A stretch of 64,000 nt of DNA from Parelaphostrongylus tenuis (Eukaryota > Nematoda > Chromadorea > Rhabditida > Metastrongylidae): assembly GCA_019055375.1 (NCBI GenBank), contig JAHQIW010004583.1, positions 124,001-188,000 of the forward strand, read 5' to 3'. Positions 17,636 through 27,849 of the stretch are shown piece after piece; the first letter of the stretch is position 1, and every line of letters starts with the position of its first letter. Below the pieces are notes generated by a model. It made no database searches. It was not told the DNA's origin and saw only the letters and a program-made list of their open reading frames with translations. Both the position numbers and the translations under genes were made by a program.

Positions 17636-18129
17636 TTCATAAGATGTCCATAACAGAACACATGACTGACTCACTATCAAATAATTTTCAGAAACACGAC
17701 TATCGGTGCGCGCCAAAGCAGCGCTTCAACCCAAATAATCCTCGTCTCGCACCAACAATCGTTTTTGTTCTCGAGACCGTTCCGTCTTAAAATAAATGCG
17801 TAAACGTTATAAATCAAAATAACCGCAAGAAGCTGCACTCAGCGATAGTAAAAACAAAAAGGCAAATGCATGAAAGTTAATCAGCAAAAGCGAAAAAGTC
17901 TGCAAAGTTTCTTCACAACTTATAAATCGTTGTGATGAACCAAGGTAAAACTATCGCTGCATGCCGTCATGGTATGGAAGTGGTTAAGGAGAAAGTTTGT
18001 GCAGATCCGTTACTCTTTACAGCTCCCATCTCAGGCTGCGAACCCTTGATGAGGAAAATCGATTGGGATTATACTCTCTAAAGATGGATGTGAAAGAAAA
18101 CATAAGGCGTAACACTGCTCAAGGTCCGC
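17636..18129. other. No gene recognised
   Basis: The first 60 bases are the downstream flank of H3. The rest shows no supported exon. Confidence 0.35.
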
Positions 18130-19380
18130 ATGATGTCATCACTGAGGTCTTTGGGAATGGGGTTTTAAGACCATATGTACTTTTGGCATGGAAAATTGTC
18201 GATAACTGCTCCCTGTCCTACCATGAACGACAATAAGCGCATCAGAACCTATACAAACCTTTCACCGCTAGTCGGCAGAGGACTAAACTCGATGTACACA
18301 AGACTTCACCATTATGCTGCCAAAATGCCCCAAAAACATGCACTTTATGCACCAACTTCTTTATCATGCTCACAAAAGAAGAATGTCAAGGAAGGATCGC
18401 GCCATAGCTGTTTATTGCAATACTGTACCGCAGAATAAATTGCTTATTTGAACGAGAAAGGAGCAGACATTGGTGAACAAGTTTCCACAAAATCAATTTC
18501 CCTTTTCCAAAAAATCGTCTTTTTTCAGGAAGTACCGAAAATTAGAGACGGTGTTCAATGAGCTAAGTGAGTCGAAAAAAGATTGGACAGTACATAAGTC
18601 GGAAGATGAGTTAGCTCATAAAGAATCCATTATGCATAGATAGATACATGGAGGCGCATGATGTTCTGATTAAGGAGACGTCATGACTGTACCGTGGTCG
18701 AGCAGTGAATATGGAAAGCAATCAGGATCAGAAATTAAACAGAAAAGTAGAGCAGCACTGACCACATTCGAATCTTTGGATGACACTAGTCAACTAATGG
18801 AAGTGAATTCCGAGCTCCTCTCCCGATTCAGATTCAGAAGCCTTCCCAGCGCTATATTATGCAGCAAAGATGTGTGCTCTCTACTACGGAAAAATTATTG
18901 AATTACTTTCGTCCATCAAAAGTAAATATCATCTTGACAACTTCAAAAAAATTCCGCTCGACCGACAGAGAGCCTGAATAACGTAGTTTGAGCTCTCACT
19001 ATCATTCACCATGTGTAACCAATTTGCGCAGCACAGATCCTCAACACGTATCCCACTTACGGGATTTAGGAGATTTTGAATCGACGATCACATGATAAGA
19101 AAAGCAATTAACGGATGGACGAAAAAAAAAGCGTGGAAAGGTCTACAAGAAAATGTAATTGCTAGATTGGATGGTCGTCTGATCGATGGATGTAGGTGCT
19201 CAAGATTGAAGTTATCCACATATTGTTGCAGATGGAAGGGATTTCAGGAATACGGAATGAGCGATATCGACGCAGTCATTTTCGGAGGAATTTTTAGATT
19301 CAGATCAAATTTAAGGATTTTTGCGCTTGAAACAAATAAGAGAGATTTCAGCACTTGATAATCAATGAGGAAAGCATTTG
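18130..19380 (+). mobile_element. RTE-type LINE fragment, reverse transcriptase to C-terminus, broken
   Basis: Pieces in order: a finger/palm remnant around 18170-18440 (SPLVGRGLNSMYTRLH), a post-RT stretch at 18730-18900 (KSRAALTTFESL and RSLPSAILCSKD), and the C-terminal block at 19090-19210 (HMIRKAINGWTKK). They align in order with the copies at 24100, 39580 and 58290. Many stops and frameshifts. In the same sense as the MRP gene. Confidence 0.75.
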
Positions 19381-20950
19381 TTCAGCAAAAAGACTTCTAT
19401 AAATAAAGGCTAGAGATAATGAGAAAGAATTGAGTTGTGATTTCAAGCTTATTTCTCATAAATTTCTATTCACTAGCGGAATGCACAAGTATTCAATACG
19501 AGGATAGTGGATGGAATTGCATGAGATCAAAAATGTTGATGTTCAGAATCGCATACTTACCACATCGTTTGCGCTGCCAGCTATACCGCTGGCAATCGCA
19601 CCAACAGCTTCGGTTATTCGTTGCAGGGGGCAGGGTGAAGATAGCGGTAGACGTCATTCTGGGATGCCATCGTAGCTCTCTCTCTTCCCTTCTTGAAACA
19701 CACAGCGTTTATGGATAGGACACTCTCAGACATAATAATTGATAATATAGGAGCTCATCAATAAGAACGACGCCTAGTTAAAAGAGAAATTAGAGTTATA
19801 CTGGTGCAGGTATTCTTGCTGATAACGGGTCATTTAGTATTGCTACGTACGTGTCCAAAAATTAGCAGCACCAAACTAATATACAAGAGTGATTAAGAGA
19901 AAAGACGTATCCGGAAGTGAAGCGGATATCGTACAATCGATCGATGAATAGTGCCGAGAAAGAAGTGAGATGTGAGAGTAAAGGATCTATTACCCATGAT
20001 TACCCATGAAGAGTTAAACGCAGGCAGCTCGGATGAAGAGCTGAGGAGGAATTGCTCCGTAGTCGCTTAAAGTGTTTGAAAACATGGATAAATGCATTGA
20101 CGAGCTCTGATCATACAGAGAAAGCCGAGAGTTCAAAAGTTATTGATGAAGGATAGGCCACTTTATGCCCGCATACACCGAACATCTATCTGACAAACGT
20201 CATAATAGACGGAACACCCCTAGGGACGCATAGAGCACACAAACACGACGGAGTGGATTCTGAGATCGAAGTCACTATCCTTGCACAGGAGCACAAAACA
20301 TCAGCTCGAAAGACTTTGGAAGCGTTTTGGATTGAAACGACCAGTCCAACCATAAGCCGCAGGAAGGAATGCCTCGTTATCACTCGTGATATGAGTCAGT
20401 GTATGAGGCCAGTGTTTTGATGGGTAGGGCTCATGACGAGTCTATGTAATCTCCTTCCGGTGATCTCCGCTTGAATCATTCAGTGGAACAAGTATAAAAA
20501 GCGGTGAGTGTATTGAAAGTTTATATTCTGCTTAATGCGACTAAAATTCAGGTCTGGTGATTTTTTCTAAGGGAGTATTGGAGGTATTTGATTAATTGGA
20601 ATACAGACATTATGACCTTTCCAGGAACTGAAGAAGGCGAACTGCCAAACGTCAGTTGTTAAACAAAGATCAATGAATACCGCGTGATTTGGTCAAAGAA
20701 GAAAATCAGCGGTTATTGATGAGTGAAATGACACAAAAATAGACAGTGTGAAGAAGGTGTTAAAAGAGGCACATTGAGTAGTGGAGAGTAAAGTAATTTG
20801 ATTTGATCATTCTCCGAAGAGGCTTCACACGAATTTGACGTTATCAAGCGCTCTGAAGACGAGTGAATGCATTTCTGTTCTGCACAACGGTTTACCAACA
20901 AACCAACTATACTAATTTTGTCAGATGATTCATATATACCTAAGCGAATT
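19200..20950. repeat. Tandem-like duplicated block, copy 1
   Basis: Colinear with 21600-23060. Matches include GGAATACGGAATGAGC with GGAATACTGAATGAGC, the CGCTGGCAATCGCACCAAC block, AGTGCCGAGAAAGAAGTGAGATG, and the CGGTTTACCAA block near 20890. Parts recur at 26250-27260 and 40950-41900, so it is also a dispersed repeat, possibly the 3' flank of the RTE-like composite. Confidence 0.65.
19558..19661 (-). pseudogene. Frameshifted copy of the 22.0-kb candidate first exon
   Basis: The minus strand begins ATGGCATCCCAGAATGACG (MASQNDVYRYL), then shifts frame and meets a stop. The homologous exon at 22000-22098 is open. A donor-like GTAAGT follows at the same place as GTGAGT in the other copy. Confidence 0.4.
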
Positions 20951-20951
20951 A

Positions 20952-21057
20952 AGCTGTGAGCAAAACGGCCTCAGGCTGGGGTCGACTCGCGTTTCATCCA
21001 TACCAGGGACGAGTGACCTCTGCACCATCGAGGCACATTTGCGCCACCACTCATTCT
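20952..21057 (-). mobile_element. tRNA-like element (family S2), minus strand
   Basis: The reverse complement starts GAATGAGTGGTGGCG, carries the B-box-like GCGAGTCGACCCC, and ends near TTTTGCTCAC. It forms an inverted pair with the copy at 21273. Confidence 0.65.
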
Positions 21058-21272
21058 GCAATATCTTTATGATGGCCGTCAGCCAGCCTCTAACAGCTTT
21101 GGTCGGGTATGCGATTTCGTTTTGCCAACCCAGTTGAGCTGACAGCCATTGTTGGACGTAATACTCGAGAATCCTAGTAGTTTCACAGCTTTTTCTACTG
21201 GGTTTTCTCTTTTTGCGACCCTAGCAAATCTGTTAAGGGTTAGTGGCTGACAGGTAACATAAGGATGTTGAA

Positions 21273-21389
21273 GAATGAGTGGTGGCGCATATGTGCCTCG
21301 GTGGTGTAGTAGCAGCTCGCGTCCCCCGTAGGATGAAATACGGGCTCCACTCCCGTCTGAGACCGTATTTTCGCTCACCACTCAATTCT
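21273..21389 (+). mobile_element. tRNA-like element (family S2)
   Basis: Starts GAATGAGTGGTGGCG and ends CTCACCACTCAATTC. It contains an A-box-like GGTGGTGTAGTAGCAGC and a B-box-like GGGCTCCACTCCC. Same layout as the copy at 6114. Confidence 0.65.
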
Positions 21390-21599
21390 CTTAGGTACAT
21401 GTGAAGCATCATAACAGACCCACTGCGAAAGGAGCAGTAATAATGCTAGAATTCTGTCAGATTAGCAAATTATGTAAGATGTACATGTAATTATGCACAA
21501 AGCTTCAGATTGTCCGAGAACGACATTGTCAGACAACATGCTCCCATCCTGATTTCATTGGAAATAAGAACATGACGCCGTAAGGACATCACCACCCCG

Positions 21600-23060
21600 A
21601 GTGCATCTATATAATAGTCCCATTTCCTTGATTAACGTCATCCACATAGTTGACCATGGAAAGGATTTAAGGAATACTGAATGAGCCATGTCTACGTAAT
21701 CATTTTCAAAGCAGAAAATTTCAGATCTAGAGCAGATTTTCAGGATATTTGCGTGTAAAACAAATGAAAGAGACTTGAATACATGATTTTCACTAAATTT
21801 CATCAATGAATCATTTGCCCAGTAAAATAGCCTCTAGAAATAAAGTGCAGTGATAACAAGAAAAGTTGAATTGTGATCTCACCTTATTCCTCCATAAATT
21901 TTGAAAACACTGGCAGTATGATCATATGTTTAATAGGAGGAGAGTGAGTGGAATTGCATGAGATCACAACTATTAATGTAGTAGAACTGGCATACTCACC
22001 ATATCGTTTGCACTGCTAGCTCTATCGCTGGCAATCGCACCAACGCTTCGCCTATTCGTTGCAGGAAGAGAGCGGTAGACGTCGTTCCAAGATGCCATCG
22101 TAGCTGTCACGCTTCCCTTCCTGAAACATACAGCATTTATGAGTAAACACTCTCAAACCTTGAATTTTGATAAACTTAGGAGCTCATCGACCAGGACGAC
22201 GTCTACTTGGAAGAGAAGTAAGAGTTATGCTTCTGCAGATATTCTCCATAACAACGGGCCATTCAGTGCTGCTAATTATTCAATTTTAGCAACACCAAAA
22301 TCAATATGCAAAAATTATCAAGAGAAAGGGCGTATCCGGAAGTGAAACGGAATATCGTGCAATCGATTGATGAATAGTGCCGAGAAAGAAGTGAGATGGG
22401 AGAGTAAAAGAATTACTCACCCATGAGGAGTTAAGCGTAGGCAGCACGGATGATGAGCTGAAGAGGAATCGCGCCAGCCACCTGGCGCCTCATATAAAGT
22501 GCGAAAGAGTCCTCGAGAATTTTCTCTGACGCGTTTATTCCTCTGGCTCCTCGACACGCTCGACACGCGTCGCGCGCTCTCACCCAGGCCCCTCGATTTT
22601 ATTGATTTTTTCGGACATTCACAATCGCCGAGTCGACCATGGAATGGGTGGGAGTGAATATGGCAGTCGAGCGGTAGCCAAAAGCAGACAGAGCAGTGCT
22701 TGAAAGGTTCACGTGCTTTGTCCATCGAATACAGAGTTAAAGTGTATGAAAACACGGAAAAATGCATTATTGAGCTCTGATATGCAGAAAATGCCAAGAG
22801 TTAAAAGTTATTAATGAATGTAGCAGACACGAAAGTAGGCAGATTCAGAGTGAGTGAGTGTTATAAGGAAAACTACGGATGCCGGAGAGTGAAGCGATCT
22901 GATCTGATCATTCTCTGGAGAAGGATTCACGAATTTGACGTAATCAAGCACTGTGAAGACGTGTGAATGCTTTTTCCATTCTGCAAAACGGTTTACCAAA
23001 GAATTGCCTGTACTAATTCTGTCAGACGAGTAAATTATGTGCAATGCATCAAAGTTACAC
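21600..23060. repeat. Tandem-like duplicated block, copy 2
   Basis: Second copy of the 19200-20950 block. The 126-codon minus-strand open frame at 22417-22797 falls in a part with no conserved frame in the related copies near 20100, 26500 and 41400, so I do not call it. Confidence 0.65.
22000..22098 (-). CDS. Candidate first exon of an unidentified minus-strand gene
   Basis: On the minus strand an ATG opens a 33-codon frame beginning MASWNDVYRSLPATNRRSVG and ending SSANDM, exactly at a strong donor (ATG then GTGAGTATG). The related block at 19558-19661 keeps the ATG and donor region but has a frameshift. The product is Ser/Ala/Arg-rich with no known domain. Downstream exons were not found. 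It may be a gene caught in a duplication or part of a repeat. Confidence 0.35.
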
Positions 23061-24090
23061 ATTGTCCGAGATCGACACTGTTAGATATCATGCTCCCCAT
23101 CCTAAATTCACTGGAATTAAGAACTTGACGCCGTAAGTATATCACCAGCTCGAGCGCATCTGTGTAATAATGCCATCTTCAAACATAGAGTTTACTCAAG
23201 AGTACTGTTTATTGCATATATACTCCAATAAGAGTTACCGTTCGTTTGATTTAGTTCAAATTCAGATTCTAAGCACCCGGCTGAGTGAAGACCATGATAT
23301 CATCTACCGCTGTGATTTACTAGGTTGGAAAGCAGGTTTTGGGGCGAACAAAAGATTAATAACTATTCTTCAAATAAAAGGTCATCGTTCTCGGCGGCTT
23401 TGTGCCTTCGGTCGGGCAAGTTCGGCTTTGGTCGAGGTAGCATTTCTTTGACTTCGAATCAGAAAATTCATTAAATCCTTTTCCAACTCCATCGAACGAT
23501 TCAAACATTGTTGGGCCTTCTAAACAAGGCTTGTCTTTGAGGTTGGGATCTCCAGCATTGGGAAACTCCCATTTGCGGAAGGAAAAATTTTTGAAGGCCA
23601 GAACCAATTCAAAAGTGATCACCGACATTTTGCTGCTATTCTCATTCTCTGTAAAAAGAAGGCATCCAATCTTTGCTCAGCAAATGGTTGCATGTCATTG
23701 ACGATCAAAGTAATCATCTTCATTGGTGAACTGATTTCTCCAACTAAACAACAGTTGAGTTGACTGAAGTGTCGAAATACGAAAGTTATGATGAAGCTAC
23801 CTCGCAGAAATTCCAAAGCCGTCTCGAGACCAGAATCTGACCATGCTTTTCACTGCTGAATTAGCACAAAGTCTTTACCAAACATATAGTCGACTAACAT
23901 TTTGGCGTCTTCGTGACTGTTAGTGCTCCTTGTTCATGTTAATCGTACTACTTCGCTATGCACAGGGTTAATCAGTACCGAACTCCTTCACCATGGCCTA
24001 TCTGTTGGAGAAAAGTCTCTTACTGACAAACAATCATTATCATCGGTGGCAACAGTCATTGCCAAAACTGCAGATGTTAGGAAGAGCACT
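22840..24090. repeat. Dispersed repeat R-C, copy 1
   Basis: 22840-23640 aligns with 49490-50390, and 23570-24090 aligns with 52050-52600. The second copy is therefore split by about 1.7 kb carrying mariner pieces and unassigned sequence. Landmarks: GATGC(A/C)TCAAA then TGTCCGAGA(A/T)CGACACTGT, ACATATAGTCG, and CATTGCC near the right end. Confidence 0.65.
23355..23640 (-). pseudogene. Mariner transposase N-terminal relic
   Basis: Read on the minus strand, AGDPNLKDKPCLEGPTMF corresponds to the conserved linker of mariner transposases that follows the helix-turn-helix (usually G-D-F-D-L-E-D-x-P-R-S-G-R-P). The homologous block at 50050-50388 (minus) preserves the start of the protein. No catalytic part follows here. 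Confidence 0.5.
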
Positions 24091-24099
24091 ACTTCGTCA

Positions 24100-26160
24100 T
24101 ATCTCTGATATGATACGATTCATCCGTAAGCTGGGAAGGAATTTATATAATCAATCAAGAAGAAGTCGTCAAACCCTCTACGAAGAGGACATTCTAGACG
24201 AAATCCTATCGAACCACGACTGGCAGATTAAGGATGATTCGATCGAAGGCTACGAGCTGCTTGTCGGAGGACTAAAAAGGTGCGCCGACGTAGCTTCAGT
24301 TGTTCAATTCAGGACAGCCGATCGCATCCCTTCCACCACGAAGGAGTTGCTCAAATAGCGAGGAAGCTGAAGTCATCCAAATGCAACACATTTAGCTCGG
24401 TTGATTTCCAATACCAGTTGCAGAAGAGCTTTGCATGAGGATCTTCATCGATAGCGATAGAAGGAGCTGCTAGAAGTAGCACAAGAAAGATCTAGCCCGA
24501 AGAAGTGGCGTCGGAATCTGTGTGATTATAGTGTTCCGCAGTCAGCGTTGACGAACGAGGATGAAATTATGAAAACTTCCCGCCATGATATGGAATTGGT
24601 AACGGAAAAATTCTGCATCAATGTTTTCCATTCCACCATCCCCGTTTCGGATCCTGTAATCCCCACTGGAGAGAAGCCGCCTAGAATCTTGCCCTCTGAA
24701 ATTCGAGTCAAGATAGAAAGCATGAAAAAGGCACGGCTTCAGGATCCGATAACATATCTTCCGATTTGCTGCGAGGCGGAGACCATAATTTACATGTACT
24801 TCTCGTCGCACATATGTCATCTCACCTTCAAAAGGAAAAAGATTTCAGACCAGTGGAGGACGTTGCGCACTGTCATCATCCATAAAAAAGGGTGACGGAA
24901 GGGATCTTTGAAACTATCGTCCTATCTGCTTGCTAAGTATTTTACAGGCTCGACAAGGATTCAGTTGCATGGATCACATCAGAACCGTGTCGAGCGTATA
25001 GAAGTCTGTCGGAAATGCAACCTGCCCTTAATCCTAACTTTTATCAACTATGAAAAAGCATTTGATAGCGTATGGCGATACTGAAACGCCAAAGCTGCTC
25101 ACCGCCGCACTGCAGTGGATGATGAAGTCGCTTGATTGGGACGAGAAGGGCATAAGCGCCGATGAAAAATTCAAGTCAAACCTTCGTTTAGCGGATGATA
25201 TTGCCTTATTCTCGAAAAACACTGCTGAAGGAGAGGTGATACTCAATGAACTCAACGAAGAGGGGAAGAAGATCGGATTACGCATAATTCGCATGAAGAT
25301 CATGTTCATGTACAACCAATGGTGCAATGGCGAACAATTAAATGGATGGATCTTCGATGGCGGAGACTTTCGCGGGCGTGTAGCTTAGTCGTTCACTCAT
25401 TATGGAGAATAATATGAAAGAGGAACTTGACAGAAGAAGTAAAGCAGCGTGGGCCGCAATCGGGCCTCTCAAGGAAGCCACCGATCAGATAGCGGGCCTA
25501 AACTCTGCGCTCACTTTCTCGATTCAACAGTCCTCCCAGCGCTCTGTTATGCAGCGGAGACTTGAGCTGGCACTTTGACCACGTCAAGAATACTGCGAAC
25601 GACTCACAGAGCGCTCGAACGATGTCTTTCTGAAAATCAATCGGCACTCACAACACGAAGCCGGCTTGCGCAGCTCAGATCTCATAAATTTATCTCATCT
25701 TCGTGATCCAGAAGAATTCACATCAATAGCGAAGCACAGATGGCCGGCCACATAGTAAGAAGATTGGACGACAGATGGACGAAACGAACTGTAAAGTAGA
25801 CGCCACGAGAATACACTCGTCCCGAGGAGGACCACCTACACGCTGAGCGGACGTATTCACTAAAAGAATCAGTAAGATGTATCCACATCTGTATTCGCAT
25901 CAGCTGTATTAGTACTTACCGATATTCGACGGATCACGGTATGAAACTCGCGCCAGTGGCCATGCCCTAATAAAACCACCGCTATAGACAAAAATCGCGA
26001 GAAGACGAAACGAATGGAAGATGTGCCGAGGTGTCCGCACAATTCGTGAAGACGGACCGTCTAAGTACTCCAATTGAGTAAGTGAGGAATGGACCATACG
26101 ACGTCGTTATGATCGAAGCAGACCACCAATGCTGGCGACGTATACTCTGAGCGATAGGTA
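24100..26160 (+). mobile_element. RTE-type LINE, degraded copy with linker, RT and C-terminal domains
   Basis: This is the most protein-like LINE copy. In order: the endonuclease-RT linker (EEDILDEILSNHDWQI near 24180, RIPSTTKELLK), the RT start (DPVIPTGEKPPRILPSEIR near 24650, then FKRKKISDQWRT and IIHKKG), NYEKAFDSVW near 25050, MMKSLDWDEKGISADEKF, the catalytic block RLADDIALF near 25195, RRSKAAWAAIGPLKEATDQI near 25430, and a degraded tail near 25740-26070. Such enzymes copy their RNA into DNA at a nicked target. At least six frameshifts or stops break the frame. The endonuclease domain is absent. Confidence 0.88.
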
Positions 26161-26249
26161 ACAGAGGGGAAACCTTGCTGGTGTTAGTTAGCAGTACTAC
26201 TAAGAGCGAATCGTATAAGTGCAAGAATTCAAGTAGATCCAGTAGTAAA

Positions 26250-27260
26250 TCCAATATGCAAACCTGAGAAATAGAGAAAGTTTCAGCAGTAAAACGGAAT
26301 ATTCTGCAATTGATTTTGTGTAAAAAAGTGAGATTTAAGAATGTAACTACTTACCTGTGAAAAGTTGAGGGGAAGTAGCAAGGCCGAGGGGACGGAAGGG
26401 TAGGGAGGGAGGAGAGGGAGGAGATTTGTTACGCAGCTAAGTGAGTGCCTTGTATACCGCGCGGACGGGCCTTCGAGAACATTCGCTGACGCGTTAATTC
26501 CTGAAGATTTTTTTGATACTCTTGACACGCGTTGCGTGCACTCATTGAGGCATCGCTCTTCAAACTTATTGATTTTTCAAGCATTGGCAATCGTCAAGTC
26601 TATTATGGAGTAGGCGGAAGTGGGTATGACAAGCAAGTGTTTGCTCTGTTTCTAACAGAGCGGTGCTGAAATGGTTCATATGTTTCTTTCATTGGATATC
26701 GACGTTGAAAATGTTTGAAAAGACCATTGATTAGCTCTCATCAGTTGAAAAATTTCAAAATTTGAAATTTCGGTATGCCTGAAAGGGACATAAGTAAACA
26801 GGGTCAAAATTCTTTTAATTTGACTGCCACTTGCAGTGGTATGATGTTATAGTATACCCTATATGTGGAGTGCTGTGCAAAGTGAGATCTGGGTTCGAAT
26901 CTCGGCTGACGCAAACGTTTTTGCACAGCCCTCCACATATTGGGTATAAACAGAGTCAGTCTAGATGTATGTTTGAAGGGATACAATGGGTGTTTAAGAG
27001 TAAAGATCTCAAAGGTGATTTTTCTCTGAAGAGTGCTGCCTCACGAATATTACATCATACATTTGTGAGCATGAGGGAATGCATTATCATCCTGTACGGT
27101 TAGCGGCGGTCCAGTGATGTATCGTCTGTACTAACTCTGCCAATGGATAAACTATGCATGATGCATCATTGTTACAGATCGACTAGGCACAACATGCAAA
27201 TAGTCGGTCCTTCCTAATTTAAGCAATAGATATTAAGGTCTTGAGGATCTCATCAGTTTG
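26250..27260. repeat. Third copy of the RTE-flank repeat
   Basis: Aligns with 22330-23120 and 41160-41900: a block near CGCTGACGCGTTAATTCCTG, the GACACGCGTTGCGTGC block, and the CAATGGATAAACTATGC block near 27150. A tRNA-like hairpin at 26852-26948 interrupts it. Confidence 0.55.
26852..26948 (+). mobile_element. tRNA-like hairpin element
   Basis: Two arms of about 28 bases (TATACCCTATATGTGGAGTG and the reverse complement of CCTCCACATATTGGGTATA) enclose GGGTTCGAATCTCGGC, a good B-box with a T-arm-like stem. Its 3' part (GACGCAAACG...TTGCACA) is shared with the element at 37722-37815. Confidence 0.55.
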
Positions 27261-27849
27261 TATAAATCTGTGTGAGAATTTTGGCAGTACACCTGCCGTC
27301 ATTGTAGCGCTGCCCGGTGCCCACACTTTGCATTTACTCTCACCCATACACATAATATACACTGTTAAATTTCAAGCTGCCTAATTGCTGAAAACAACAG
27401 GATGCTATCTTTCAGAGTGTTTAAAAGCATTAGGAGACCATTTGGCCATAGATCAACACGAGTTCAAAACGATTAGAAGAGGATTGTTATAAGTCTAAGA
27501 GCCACATTAATCCTTGATCGCATTCGTGTAAGTCATATTTTAGTCTATCTTGATATTTTGATGTACGCTTTTGATTGTGGGCTTCATTGCATTATGAAAG
27601 TAGGACATAATGTAACGCAGTGGTCAATGATTCAGTATTTTGGGAAGCAACGTGGCTGACGAAAGGTTAGTTTCATTCTCTTTTTCAACTTTCTTTTATA
27701 ATCAATCAACAAATACCATAGCTCAACTATCTCTGAGATTGCATTGATGACATAATTCTTGAGTAGTAGTCGAATGATCTATTCTAAGATCTTCGTTGAG
27801 CAAGAAATCATGAAAATAAATTAAATGGATGTTGTGAGCTTGTTTGAGA
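27261..27849. other. No gene recognised
   Basis: No supported exon or repeat. Confidence 0.35.

Noticed and set aside
22417..22797. 126-codon minus-strand open frame
   Set aside because: The homologous stretches near 20100, 26500 and 41400 do not keep the frame.
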